The notes below the pieces were generated by a model that had not been told where the DNA came from, did no database searches, and saw only the letters and a list, made by a program, of their open reading frames with translations. A program made the position numbers and the translations under genes. Positions 1 through 8,400 of a stretch of 64,000 bases of DNA are shown one piece after another (position 1 is the stretch's first letter; the number at the start of each line of letters is the position of its first letter). Origin of the DNA: SM23-32 sp964434535 (GTDB taxonomy: Bacteria; Planctomycetota; Brocadiia; SM23-32); the NCBI GenBank assembly GCA_964434535.1, contig CAYSWA010000001.1, positions 62,001 through 126,000 on the forward strand, read 5' to 3'.

Positions 1-416
1 GCGGCGGCCTCCTCGTCGGGGCCGGCCTCGGCAAGGCTGGGGGCCGATTCACCGCCGGATACGCGCCGATAGAGCCGGTCGATGCGGCGGCTGAGCGACT
101 CGACGATCCGCCCGATGTCCTTGGCCTGCTGGTTGACCGCCGAGACCAGCCGGCTCTGCGTCTCCTGCACGGACGAGAGGTGCTGCTCGACCTGACCGAG
201 CCGCTCGGCGATGTCCTTCAGGGCGGCGTCCATCCCCTCGCTGTCGTCCACGTACTCGACGGTCAGCATGGTCGACGGGATCTGGGCGATCCCCTCCTTG
301 CGGTTCGGGGCGGCTTCGTCGTTTTTCTTGGTGAACAGTTTCTTGACGAAGCTCCCGGTGGGGCTCTCCTGGACGGCCTCCTCCTCGGTGGCTCGCTGCT
401 GGTCATGGTCTGCCAT
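1..416 (-). CDS. Coiled-coil protein of unknown function, 3' end missing
   Basis: The frame opens at an ATG (complement of 414-416) and stays open to the left edge, so only the first 138 residues are visible. The N-terminus is charged and low in complexity, with a KKLFTKKND patch near residue 25. Residues about 60-120 form a heptad-rich helical stretch (alternating L/I/V with Q, E and R) typical of a coiled coil. There is no signal peptide or membrane segment in the visible part. I do not recognise a family; a chemoreceptor-like, tether or scaffold role is possible but not shown. It is divergent from the next operon. Confidence 0.6.
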   Translation of the reverse strand, partial: MADHDQQRATEEEAVQESPTGSFVKKLFTKKNDEAAPNRKEGIAQIPSTMLTVEYVDDSEGMDAALKDIAERLGQVEQHLSSVQETQSRLVSAVNQQAKDIGRIVESLSRRIDRLYRRVSGGESAPSLAEAGPDEEAA

Positions 417-479
417 GAAGGTTCCCGATGCCGCCAAAGGGCGCTCGTCCGCCGGGCGCTCCCTCCCCCCACGAGGTCC

Positions 480-508
480 ATGTTAGTCAACTGCCGGGCC
501 AAACGCAA
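480..508 (-). promoter_or_regulatory. Possible promoter for the coiled-coil gene
   Basis: On the minus strand TTGCGT (503-508) is followed after 17 nt by TAACAT (480-485), about 65 nt upstream of the ATG. The -10 is imperfect, so this is a weak call. Confidence 0.35.
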
Positions 509-611
509 GGTCTTTTGACAGGCCACCTTCGGGGCCGCTCCGGGCGGCCGGCGGGGCCCCCACGGGCGGCGCTCGACCCGCTGGGAGTCGCCGCTGCGTC
601 CGCTCGCTGAC

Positions 612-640
612 TTGACATTGGGCGCCCCAGGCGTTATCTG
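612..640 (+). promoter_or_regulatory. Sigma70-like promoter of the sphingolipid-type operon
   Basis: A perfect -35 TTGACA (612-617) is followed by a 17-nt spacer and TATCTG (635-640). Transcription would begin near 647, giving a leader of about 36 nt before the ATG at 683, with GGGACGAGG as ribosome binding site. No other strong promoter is visible before 5024, which fits one four-gene transcript. Confidence 0.65.
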
Positions 641-682
641 ATTGCATAGTCACGCCGAACGGGGACTGAACGGGACGAGGCC

Positions 683-1891
683 ATGGCTCACCCGGGCGCC
701 GACAACCTGCCCCTGCTCAGGAAGGTGCGGCAGTTCAAGGAGCCCGAGCGCATCAAAGCCGCCGGGATCTACCCCTACTTCCGGCCCATCTCCTCGGCGC
801 AGGACACCGAGGTGCAGATGAACGGCCGCCGCGTCGTCATGATGGGCTCCAACAGCTACCTGGGCCTTACCAACCACCCCGAGGTCAAGGAGGCGGTCAA
901 GAAGGCCGCCGAGAAGTACGGCTCCGGGTGCGCCGGCTCCCGCTTCCTCAACGGCACGCTCGACATCCACCTGGAGCTGGAGGGCGAGCTGGCCGACCTG
1001 GTCGGCAAGGAGGCAGCGGTCCTCTACTCCACCGGATTCCAGACCAACCTCGGCGTGATCAGCGCCCTGGTCGGCAAGGACGACTACGTCATCACCGACC
1101 GCGAAGACCACGCCAGCATCGTCGACGGCTGCCTGCTGAGCTTTGGCGAGCTGGTCCGCTTCAACCACAACGACATGGAGTCGCTGGAGGCGCGCCTGCG
1201 GGAATGCGGCAGCGAGGCCGGCAAGCTGATCGCCGTGGACGGCGTCTTCAGCATGACCGGCGACATCGCCGAGCTGCCCTCCATCACGCGGCTGGCCGGG
1301 CAGTACGGGGCGGCGATCCTGGTCGACGACGCGCACGGCATCGGCGTGCTCGGCGATCAGGGGGCGGGCACGACGGCGCACTTCGGCCTCGGCGACAGGA
1401 TCCAGCTCATCATGGGCACCTTCAGCAAGTCGCTCGCCTCGCTGGGCGGGTTCGTCGCCTCGGACCGGGAGACGATCGAGTACCTGAAGCACCGCTCGCG
1501 GGCGCTGATCTTCAGCGCCAGCATCTCGCCGCCGAACACGGCCGCCGCGCTGGCCGCGCTGCGCATCATGCGGCGCGAGCCCGAGCGCATCGAGCGGCTC
1601 TGGCACAACACCCGCCTGATGATCGAGGGGCTGGAGCAGCTCGGCTTCGACATGGGCCAGAGCAGCACGCCGATCCTGCCGGTGCGCGTGGGCGAGATGG
1701 AGACCTGCTTCCGCATGTGCAAGCGCCTGGAGGAGGAGGGGCTCTTCGTCAACCCGGTCGTGCCCCCCGCCGTCGGCCCCAACGAGGCCCTGCTGCGCGT
1801 GAGCCTGATGGCCACCCATACCGAGGCGCAGATCGAGTTCGCCCTGGAGAAGCTGGGCAAGGTCGGCCGGGAACTCGGGGTCCTCGCCTGA
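683..1891 (+). CDS. spt: Alpha-oxoamine synthase, serine palmitoyltransferase type
   Basis: 402 residues, full length for PLP-dependent alpha-oxoamine synthases, which condense an amino acid with an acyl-CoA or acyl-ACP thioester. Visible motifs are [13 protein letters not shown] (80-92), DHASIVDGC with the PLP-stacking His143, LVDDAHG (213-219) and GTFSKS with the Schiff-base lysine K249. The DHASI-DGC segment, the [11 protein letters not shown] segment and the C-terminal GRELGVL ending resemble bacterial serine palmitoyltransferases more than KBL or BioF, which share the fold. The following three genes match later ceramide steps, supporting 3-ketosphinganine synthesis. The alternatives are 2-amino-3-ketobutyrate ligase or 8-amino-7-oxononanoate synthase; no threonine or biotin genes are nearby. 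Confidence 0.75.
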   Translation: MAHPGADNLPLLRKVRQFKEPERIKAAGIYPYFRPISSAQDTEVQMNGRRVVMMGSNSYLGLTNHPEVKEAVKKAAEKYGSGCAGSRFLNGTLDIHLELEGELADLVGKEAAVLYSTGFQTNLGVISALVGKDDYVITDREDHASIVDGCLLSFGELVRFNHNDMESLEARLRECGSEAGKLIAVDGVFSMTGDIAELPSITRLAGQYGAAILVDDAHGIGVLGDQGAGTTAHFGLGDRIQLIMGTFSKSLASLGGFVASDRETIEYLKHRSRALIFSASISPPNTAAALAALRIMRREPERIERLWHNTRLMIEGLEQLGFDMGQSSTPILPVRVGEMETCFRMCKRLEEEGLFVNPVVPPAVGPNEALLRVSLMATHTEAQIEFALEKLGKVGRELGVLA

Positions 1892-1934
1892 CGGCCGGCT
1901 CCGAGCCACCCCTCCACCCGCGAAGGCGCCGCCC

Positions 1935-3050
1935 ATGGGCATAGCGGTCGATCAGGTCAGCTCCCGCCGCGACATGCGGCGCTTCATCCGCTACCCCCTC
2001 GGGCTCTACGCCGGCGAGCCCTGCTTCGTGCCCCACCTGCTGGCCGAGCGCCGCGAGTTCTTCAGCGATCGCAACCCCATCTTCCGATTTACCGAGGTGG
2101 ACTACCTGCTGGCCCGCGACGAGCGCGGGCGCGTGGTGGGCCGCGTCACGGCGCACGTCAACGCGAGGCACAACGCGTTCTGGGACGAGCGGACCGGCTT
2201 CTTCGGCTTCTTCGAGTGCGAGAGGGACCCCCGCGTCGCCGAGGCGCTGATGGGGGCCGTCGAGGAGCGGCTCCGCGCCCGGGGGATGGACGCCGTGCGG
2301 GGGCCGTTCAACTTCTCCACGAACCAGGAGTGTGGCTTCCTCGCCGAGGGCTTCGACCGGATGCCCGCGCTCATGATGCCTTACACGAAGCCCTACTACC
2401 TGGAGTTCATGGAGGGGCTCGGCTACGCGCCCGCGCGGGAGCTGCTCGCCTACAGCTACCAGCACCGGGGCGAGGTGCCGCAGATGCTGGTGCGGCTCAG
2501 CCGCCGTCTCAGGGAGCGCAACGGCGTTGAGGTGCGGCGGCTGCGCATGGACGAGTTCGAGGGCGACGTGCGCGCCGCCTTCAGCGTCTACAACCGCGCC
2601 TGGGCCCGCAACTGGGGCTTCGTGCCGATGGGCGAGGAGCAGTTCGCCTTCATCGCCGGCCAGCTCAAGGCCATGATCGATCCGACGCTGGCGCTGATCG
2701 CCGAGATCGACGGCGAGCCGGTCGGCTTCTCCCTCGCCCTGCCGGATTACAACCCGCTGCTCAGGCGCACGGGCGGGCGGCTCTTCCCGCTGGGCATCTT
2801 CGTGCTTCTGCTGGGACGGCGGCGGATCGACGCCGTGCGGCTGATGACGCTCGGCGTGGTGCCCGAGCACAGGAAGCGGGGCATCGACGCGCTGCTGGTC
2901 CACCGCACCTACGTGGACGGCGTCCAGAAGGGCTACTACCGGGGCGAGTTCTCCTGGGTGCTGGAGCAGAACGTGGTGCTGCGGCGGTTCCTGGAGCGCA
3001 TGGGCGCCGTCGAGTCCAAGCGATATCGCATCTACGAGAGGACGCTGTGA
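1935..3050 (+). CDS. GNAT-fold N-acyltransferase, candidate bacterial ceramide synthase
   Basis: 371 residues. The N-terminal half carries a GFFECE segment (about 92-97) and a GPFNFSTNQECG segment (about 117-128), and the C-terminal half ends in a GNAT-like LGVVPEHRKRGID acyl-CoA pyrophosphate loop (about 306-318). This architecture matches the acyl-CoA N-acyltransferase family that supplies ceramide synthase activity in Caulobacter, unrelated to eukaryotic TLC-domain ceramide synthases. It lies 43 nt after the oxoamine synthase and overlaps the next gene by 4 nt. It should attach a second acyl chain to a sphingoid base. The family assignment is firm; the exact substrate is inferred from context. 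Confidence 0.7.
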   Translation: MGIAVDQVSSRRDMRRFIRYPLGLYAGEPCFVPHLLAERREFFSDRNPIFRFTEVDYLLARDERGRVVGRVTAHVNARHNAFWDERTGFFGFFECERDPRVAEALMGAVEERLRARGMDAVRGPFNFSTNQECGFLAEGFDRMPALMMPYTKPYYLEFMEGLGYAPARELLAYSYQHRGEVPQMLVRLSRRLRERNGVEVRRLRMDEFEGDVRAAFSVYNRAWARNWGFVPMGEEQFAFIAGQLKAMIDPTLALIAEIDGEPVGFSLALPDYNPLLRRTGGRLFPLGIFVLLLGRRRIDAVRLMTLGVVPEHRKRGIDALLVHRTYVDGVQKGYYRGEFSWVLEQNVVLRRFLERMGAVESKRYRIYERTL

Positions 3051-4030
3051 AAGTCCTGTTGACCGGCGCGAACGGCTTCGTGGGCAGCCACGTGCTGGAC
3101 GCCCTGTTGGCGGCCGGACACGAGACGGCGATCACGCTGCGCCGCGCCAGCGAGACCCGCTTCATCGAGCGTCATTTGACCGAGGTGCAGGTGCATTACG
3201 CCCCGCTGGCCGACGCGGAGGCGCTGCGTGCGGCGCTCGCCGGGGCCGAGGTCGTCATCCACTGCGCCGGCAAGACCAAGGCGGTGTGCGCGAGGGAGTA
3301 CTTCGCGGTCAACGCCGAGGGAACGCGCCGCCTGGTCGAGGCGTGCAACGCGCACGCCGGCGCCCTGCGGCAACTGGTGCACATCTCCAGCCTCGCTGTC
3401 AGCGGGCCGGGCACGCCGCCAGAACCGGCGCGTGAGGAGGCGCCGCCCGCCCCGGTCTCCGCCTACGGGCGCAGCAAGGCGCAGGGGGAGGAGCACGTGC
3501 GCACGGCCTGCCGCGTGCCCTACACCGTGCTGCGCCCGGCGGCCGTCTACGGGCCGCGCGACACGGACTTCTTCCTGCTGTTCCAAGCCGTGCATCGGGG
3601 GCTTGTGCCGCTGGTGGACGGCGGCCGCCAGCCGGTGAGCCTGATCTTCGCCCCAGACGTGGCGGACGGCGTGCTTGCCGCCCTCGGGCGGGAGCCCGGC
3701 TACGGGCACGTCTACCACCTGGCCCATCCGGTGCCCTGGACGCAGAGGGCGCTGCTGGGGCGGATGGCGCAGGCGATGGGCGTCGAGCCGCGACGCCTGC
3801 CCGTGCCGGGGCCGCTGCTCTACGCCGCCTGCCTGGGGCGGGACCTCTATGCCCGCATCACCGGCGAGCCGAGTATCATGAACCTGACGAAGGTGCCGGA
3901 GTACACCGCTGCGGGCTGGGTCTGCGCCACCGATGCCGCCCGCGAGGACCTGGGCTTCGAGGCCGGCACGGACCTGGACGAGGGCATCCGCCTGGCCCTG
4001 GACTGGTACCGGGATCGCGGCTGGCTCTGA
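3047..4030 (+). CDS. NAD(P)-dependent epimerase/reductase (SDR), candidate ceramide reductase
   Basis: 327 residues of the extended short-chain dehydrogenase family. It starts with a Rossmann GANGFVGSHV motif (about 7-16), an HISSLA strand (about 109) and a catalytic YGRSK (Y-x3-K, about 139-143). The GTG start overlaps the upstream TGA as GTGA, indicating translational coupling. In a bacterial sphingolipid pathway an SDR of this kind (CerR in Caulobacter) reduces the 3-keto group. The general family also includes nucleotide-sugar epimerases and 3-beta-hydroxysteroid dehydrogenases, so the function relies on the neighbours. Confidence 0.72.
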   Translation: MKVLLTGANGFVGSHVLDALLAAGHETAITLRRASETRFIERHLTEVQVHYAPLADAEALRAALAGAEVVIHCAGKTKAVCAREYFAVNAEGTRRLVEACNAHAGALRQLVHISSLAVSGPGTPPEPAREEAPPAPVSAYGRSKAQGEEHVRTACRVPYTVLRPAAVYGPRDTDFFLLFQAVHRGLVPLVDGGRQPVSLIFAPDVADGVLAALGREPGYGHVYHLAHPVPWTQRALLGRMAQAMGVEPRRLPVPGPLLYAACLGRDLYARITGEPSIMNLTKVPEYTAAGWVCATDAAREDLGFEAGTDLDEGIRLALDWYRDRGWL

Positions 4031-4052
4031 GCCCGACGGCAAGGGAGCGGCC

Positions 4053-5024
4053 ATGGACGAGCTGACCGCCGAGGCGAGCCGCGCCGAAGCGCTGCCACTG
4101 ACGGCCGGCTACCACCTGGTGGACTACCTGACCTGCGGCTACATCCTGCTGGTGGCCGTGCTGGTGCTGCTGTTCCACGGAGAGACGGTGCCGCACTGGC
4201 CGCTGTTCGTGGTGGCGCACCTGGCCGTGCTGCCGCCCATCCACGTGCTGATCCGCGCGGCCCACCAGCGGCCCACGCCGCTGCTGCGCATGCTGCGCGC
4301 CTTCTACCCGATGATCCTCTACACCTTCCTCTACACCGAAGTCCATCACCTGGACGGCATGTTCTACCCCGGCGTGCTGGACGGTTTCTTCATCGATCTC
4401 GATCAGTTGATCTTCGGCTTCCAGCCGAGCCGCACGCTGATGGCGAACCTGCCCTACCTCTGGGTCAGCGAGCTGTTCTATGCCGCGTATTTCTCCTACT
4501 ACCTGATGGTGCTTACGGTGGGGATGGCGCTCTATTTCCGGCGGCCGGGGCGGTTCGCCTGCTACATCACGGTGGTCAGCTTCGTCTTCTACCTCTGCTA
4601 TCTCACCTACATCGCGCTGCCCGTGATGGGGCCGCACGGCACGCACGCGGGGGTGATCTTCAGCGGGCGGCTCGCCTCGGTCGGCCCGCGCGCGGTGCCC
4701 GCCTCCCTCACGCGCGGGCCGTTCTACCGCCTGATGGCCGTCCTCTACCGGCTGGTCGAGCCGCAGGGCGGCGCCGCCTTCCCCAGCAGCCACGTGACGG
4801 TCGCCGTGGCCACGCTCTGGTTCACCTGGCGCTACCTGGGCGGCTGGCGCTGGCTCCACCTGCTCGCGGTCATCATGCTCTGCATATCCACCGTCTACTG
4901 CGGCTATCACTACGCGGTGGACGTCTTCGGCGGGCTGGCGGCCGCCGCCGTGCTTGTGCCGCTGGGGCAGTGGATGCACCGGCGATGGGGGGGGCCGCTC
5001 GGCGTCGAGCGGGCGCCCGGCTGA
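4053..5024 (+). CDS. PAP2-superfamily membrane enzyme, Aur1/IPC-synthase-like
   Basis: 323 residues. I use the ATG at 4053, behind an AAGGGAG ribosome binding site 22 nt after the reductase stop; an upstream in-frame ATG lies deep inside that gene. The protein is polytopic with about six membrane segments. It ends with the PAP2 catalytic motifs GGAAFPSSHV (about 243-252) and GYHYAVDVFGG (about 286-296), giving two histidines and an aspartate. Six-helix PAP2 proteins with FPSxH and GYHYxxDxxxG motifs include Aur1-type inositol phosphorylceramide synthases, so it may transfer or remove a phosphorylated headgroup on ceramide. A simple lipid phosphatase is the alternative. Confidence 0.7.
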   Translation: MDELTAEASRAEALPLTAGYHLVDYLTCGYILLVAVLVLLFHGETVPHWPLFVVAHLAVLPPIHVLIRAAHQRPTPLLRMLRAFYPMILYTFLYTEVHHLDGMFYPGVLDGFFIDLDQLIFGFQPSRTLMANLPYLWVSELFYAAYFSYYLMVLTVGMALYFRRPGRFACYITVVSFVFYLCYLTYIALPVMGPHGTHAGVIFSGRLASVGPRAVPASLTRGPFYRLMAVLYRLVEPQGGAAFPSSHVTVAVATLWFTWRYLGGWRWLHLLAVIMLCISTVYCGYHYAVDVFGGLAAAAVLVPLGQWMHRRWGGPLGVERAPG

Positions 5025-5033
5025 GCGCTCAGC
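5020..5033. terminator. Palindrome over two convergent stop codons
   Basis: CTGAGCGCTCAG (5021-5032) is a perfect 12-bp palindrome, extended by a G-C pair. It contains the TGA of the PAP2 gene (5022-5024) and the complement of the coaX stop (5029-5031). It could act as a bidirectional 3'-end hairpin. There is no U-tract. Confidence 0.4.
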
Positions 5034-5829
5034 TCCCCGCCTCGAGCCCTGTGGCCATGCCGTCGAAGATCAGGTCCGGCGCGTGGCGGGCCTCCTCCGG
5101 CAGTGCGCTCAGCAGCAGCGCGGCGTCGGTGCCCGTGCAGACCAGCGGCGCCGCCGCGCAGCCGGGCCGCAGCCGCAGGCCGCCCACCAGCGTCAGCACC
5201 CCGCCGGCGCACGACCAGTAGACCCCGCTGCGGATCGCCCCCCGCGTGTCGCGCCCCAGCGGCCCAGGGGCCTCCGAGAGGGCCACCTTCGGCAACTGCT
5301 CGGCGGCCTCGTGCAGGGCCCGCGCCGCCAGGCCGAGCCCCGGCGCGATGGCCCCGCCGGCGAACGCGCCGTCGGCGTCCACCAGGTCGACGGTGACGGC
5401 CGTTCCGGCCGAGACGACGATGCAGGGCGCCCCGAACCGCTCCCGGGCGCCGAGCGCGAGCAGCAGCCGGTCGGCGCCGGCCTCCCCCGGCTGCGCAATG
5501 GCGGCCGGCAGGGGGATCGGCAGCTCCCGGCGGAAGAACTCGGCCCGCCTGCCCGTCGCCTGCTCGCACGCGGCGGCCACGGCGCCGTCGGCCCCCGGGC
5601 AGACCGAGCAGACCACGCAGCGCCGGCCCGCCAGTTCGACCGGGCTCTCGGACAGGGCCTCGCTCAGCCGGCCCTCCAGCCCCCCGAGCGGCCGGGTGGC
5701 CACGCGGGCGATCCGCGCCCAGTCGCCCCACCCGCCCCAGGCGACCTTCACCGAGGTGTTGCCCACGTCGACGGCGACCAGCTCGACTGCATCGGTCGGT
5801 TCCATTTCCGCGCCGCCCCTTCCGGGCAT
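5029..5829 (-). CDS. coaX: Type III pantothenate kinase
   Basis: 266 residues from the ATG at 5829. A second ATG at 5805 (258 residues) has a better-placed purine-rich site and may be the real start. It carries out ATP-dependent phosphorylation of pantothenate, the first step of CoA synthesis. It has the ASKHA phosphate loop DVGNTSVK (21-28), GADRLLLALGARE (about 142-154) containing the GxDR pantothenate motif, SAGTAVTVDLVD with the catalytic aspartate, and the GGAIAPGLGL motif. Type III enzymes are feedback-resistant and typical of many non-enteric bacteria. It is convergent with the PAP2 gene. An Ogt-CoaD fusion later in the window supplies another CoA-pathway step. Confidence 0.92.
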   Translation of the reverse strand: MPGRGGAEMEPTDAVELVAVDVGNTSVKVAWGGWGDWARIARVATRPLGGLEGRLSEALSESPVELAGRRCVVCSVCPGADGAVAAACEQATGRRAEFFRRELPIPLPAAIAQPGEAGADRLLLALGARERFGAPCIVVSAGTAVTVDLVDADGAFAGGAIAPGLGLAARALHEAAEQLPKVALSEAPGPLGRDTRGAIRSGVYWSCAGGVLTLVGGLRLRPGCAAAPLVCTGTDAALLLSALPEEARHAPDLIFDGMATGLEAGS

Positions 5830-5967
5830 TGATTCGGGCCGCCAGGATTATAGCGCATGCGATCAACGACCCCCATCGTCGCGTCAGGCCCAGGGCGGGC
5901 AAGAAGCGGCGGGCGCGCGACTCACCGGCGCCGCCCCGTAGGTGGTGCGGGCGGGGGCGGCCGACTC

Positions 5968-6831
5968 TCAGTAGAGGACGCCGGCGAGCTTGCGGCGGTA
6001 GGCGTCGGCCAGCTCGCTGCGGGGCCCGACCAGCGTGAAGATGCGCACCATCGCTTCGCGCGCGGCGCCGTCGCGGTAGGCCCTGTCGCGGCGCAGCACC
6101 TGGAGCAGCCGCTCCAGCGCCGCCTCGTAGTCCTCGTCGGCGGCGTGGCAGCAGGCCATCTCGTAGAGGGCGTCGGGGTCCTCCGGCTCCTCCTCGGCGC
6201 GTCGCGCGCATGCCTCGCGGCCGCCGGCGCGCCGGCAGGTCTCGGCGAACTCCAGCCGGCCGAGCATCGCCCGGGCGGCCTCGTGCTCGGCGGCGTGCTC
6301 CTCGATGCGCTCCAGCAGGCCGCGCGCCTTCTCGGCCTTGCCCTGCTCGACGGCCATCGTGCCGAGCCGCAGCAGTGCCCCCGCGTGGTCGGGCTCGCGC
6401 TGGAGGGCCTCGCCGTAGCGGCGGGCCGCCCCCTCGACGCGGCCGTCCTCGATCAGGCGATCGCCCTCGGCGAGCAGCTCGTCCGCCTCGGAAGGGAGGG
6501 CCGCCTCAAGCGCGCGGCGCACCTCGGGCTCGGGCAGCGCGCCGACGAACTCGCCGACCACCCGGCCGCCCCGAAAGACCTTGACGGCGGGGATGCCGCG
6601 CACGCCGAAGCGGGAAGCCGCCTGCGGGTCGGCCTCCACGTCGAGCCGCGCCAGCCGCACGCGCCCCTCGTAGGAACGCACGACCTGCTCGATCACCGGC
6701 CCGAGCGAGCGGCAGGGCGCGCACCACTCGGCCCAGAAGTCCACCACGATCGGCCGCTCGGCCGAGGCGTCGATCACCTCCTCGTCGAAGCGGCCGGGCG
6801 TGACGTCGAAGACGACCTCATCGTGCGCCAT
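5968..6831 (-). CDS. Thioredoxin-domain protein with TPR-like C-terminus (CnoX/YbbN type)
   Basis: 287 residues. Residues 1-110 form a thioredoxin fold with the active site WCAPC (36-40) and a cis-proline region RGIPAVKVF. Residues about 115-287 contain helical tetratricopeptide-like repeats rich in leucine and alanine. The layout equals YbbN/CnoX, a chaperedoxin that protects substrates from oxidative aggregation and passes them to chaperones. Unlike enterobacterial YbbN, which has SxxC, this protein keeps both cysteines and may be redox-active. msrA lies next on the same strand, upstream, consistent with an oxidative-repair theme. Confidence 0.88.
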   Translation of the reverse strand: MAHDEVVFDVTPGRFDEEVIDASAERPIVVDFWAEWCAPCRSLGPVIEQVVRSYEGRVRLARLDVEADPQAASRFGVRGIPAVKVFRGGRVVGEFVGALPEPEVRRALEAALPSEADELLAEGDRLIEDGRVEGAARRYGEALQREPDHAGALLRLGTMAVEQGKAEKARGLLERIEEHAAEHEAARAMLGRLEFAETCRRAGGREACARRAEEEPEDPDALYEMACCHAADEDYEAALERLLQVLRRDRAYRDGAAREAMVRIFTLVGPRSELADAYRRKLAGVLY

Positions 6832-6889
6832 CTCGCACTCCGCGCCCGGGAAGGCGGCATTATACCCCTGCCCGGCGCGGGGCGCACGG

Positions 6890-7360
6890 TCAATGACCGC
6901 AACCGGCCAGGCCGCGCTTCTCCAGGTAGCGCTGGTGGTATTCCTCGGCCCGGTAGAACGTGGAGGCGGGCACGATCGCCGTGACGATCGAGCGGCCGTC
7001 GGCGCGGACCCGCCCGCGCTCCTCCTTCGACTCGATCGCGGCCATCTTCTGCTCGGGCGTGTGGTAGAAGACGGCCGAGCGGTACTGCGCGCCGATGTCG
7101 GGCCCCTGGCGGTTCAGCGTCGTCGGGTCGTGGCAGTCCCAGAAGACCTCCAGCAGCTCCTCGTAGCTGACCTCGCCGGGGTCGTATTCGACCCGCACAG
7201 CCTCCGCGTGGCCCGTGCGGCCGGTGCAGACCATCTCGTAGCTCGGGTCCTTCGCCGTCCCGCCGGCGTAGCCGACCGTGACGTCGATGACGCCCATGAC
7301 CTCTCGGAACGCTGCCTCCACGCCCCAGAAGCAGCCCGCGGCGAACGTGGCAACGGCCAT
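6890..7360 (-). CDS. msrA: Peptide methionine sulfoxide reductase A
   Basis: 156 residues, a standard single-domain MsrA that reduces the S-epimer of methionine sulfoxide in proteins and free methionine. The catalytic motif GCFWG holds Cys10. YAGG (about 31-34), a [12 protein letters not shown] segment and DIGAQYRS are all conserved. The C-terminal GCGH supplies a candidate resolving cysteine. It starts at an ATG behind a GGGGGAG ribosome binding site. It sits about 58 nt upstream of the thioredoxin-TPR gene on the same strand, and that partner could help recycle it. Confidence 0.95.
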   Translation of the reverse strand: MAVATFAAGCFWGVEAAFREVMGVIDVTVGYAGGTAKDPSYEMVCTGRTGHAEAVRVEYDPGEVSYEELLEVFWDCHDPTTLNRQGPDIGAQYRSAVFYHTPEQKMAAIESKEERGRVRADGRSIVTAIVPASTFYRAEEYHQRYLEKRGLAGCGH

Positions 7361-7493
7361 GGTGTGCTCCCCCTGTCTGAACGCTGCCTGCGGCAGGGGG
7401 GCTGCGGCGTTGTGCCGGGCAGTCGCCCCCGCCGCCCATGTACACTATACTCCCTGGTGCACCCTCCCGCATGCGAGGTGAAGGAGACCGGCG

Positions 7494-8399
7494 ATGGCAG
7501 CGAAGACGCCCGTCATACTCGACACGGACATCGGGGGCGACGTGGACGACACCTGGGCGCTCGCCTTCATGCTCAGGTGCGCCGAGCTCGACGTGCGCCT
7601 CGTCGTGACCGACACGGGCGACACGGCCTACCGGGCGCGCATCGCTGCCCGCATGCTCCAGGTGGCCGGCCGCACGGACGTGCCGATCGGCGTCGGCACG
7701 CGCTTCTACGAGTCCTCCGGCGGCGAGCCGCAGTGGGACTGGGTCGCCGACTATGACCTGGGCGACTACCCGGGCGTGGTGCGGGAGGACGGGGTCGACG
7801 CGCTGATCGAGGCCGTGATGGGGAGCGAGGAGGAGGTGGCGCTCATCTGCATCGGTCCGGTGCCGAACGTCGCCGAAGCGCTGCGGCGCGAGCCGGCCAT
7901 CGCCGGGCGCGCCCGTTTCGTGGGCATGCACGGCAGCGTGCGGCTCGGCTACGGCGGCTCGCCAGAGCCGGCGCGGGAGGCGAACGTGGCGAACCACACC
8001 GATGCATGCCAGGCCGTCTTCGCCGCGCCGTGGCCGAAGACCATCACGCCGCTGGACACCTGCGGGCTGGTGCACCTGGAAGGGGAGCGCTACCGCGCCG
8101 TGGCCGATAGCGCCGATCCGCTGGCGCAGGCCGTGATCGAGAACTACCGCATCTGGCGGCCGGGCTGGGAGGCGGGCTACCGCGAGGGCCGCTCAAGCAC
8201 GCTCTTCGACACCGTGGCGGTCTACCTCGCCTTCAGCGAGGAGCACCTGGTGATGGAGGAGCTGCCCATCCGCGTCACCGACGACGGCTACACGCGCATC
8301 GAGCAGGGCGCGCCCCTGTGCCGCGTCGCCACCGGGTGGCGCGACATGGACGCCTTCCTGGACCTGCTGGCGGGCCGCCTGGCACGGCGGGGCTTGTGA
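7494..8399 (+). CDS. Inosine/uridine-type nucleoside hydrolase
   Basis: 301 residues of the IUNH fold. The calcium-binding N-terminus is DTDIGGDVDD (10-19), the hallmark aspartate cluster that activates water to cleave the N-glycosidic bond of ribonucleosides. Other family positions, such as ICIGPVPNVAEALRREP and the GMHGSV segment, are present. The start is set by AAGGAG seven nucleotides upstream of the ATG. It would release bases and ribose in nucleoside salvage or catabolism. The substrate (purine, pyrimidine or other N-riboside) cannot be told from sequence. A lone TATACT (7446-7451) lies upstream with no clear -35. Confidence 0.85.
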   Translation: MAAKTPVILDTDIGGDVDDTWALAFMLRCAELDVRLVVTDTGDTAYRARIAARMLQVAGRTDVPIGVGTRFYESSGGEPQWDWVADYDLGDYPGVVREDGVDALIEAVMGSEEEVALICIGPVPNVAEALRREPAIAGRARFVGMHGSVRLGYGGSPEPAREANVANHTDACQAVFAAPWPKTITPLDTCGLVHLEGERYRAVADSADPLAQAVIENYRIWRPGWEAGYREGRSSTLFDTVAVYLAFSEEHLVMEELPIRVTDDGYTRIEQGAPLCRVATGWRDMDAFLDLLAGRLARRGL

Positions 8400-8400
8400 C

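Noticed and set aside
650..1942. Long open frame antisense to the oxoamine synthase
   Set aside because: High GC leaves few stop codons on the opposite strand; the product is repetitive in His, Gln, Asp and Arg and matches nothing, while the plus-strand gene has clear catalytic motifs. The same applies to other antisense frames, for example 20839-22917.
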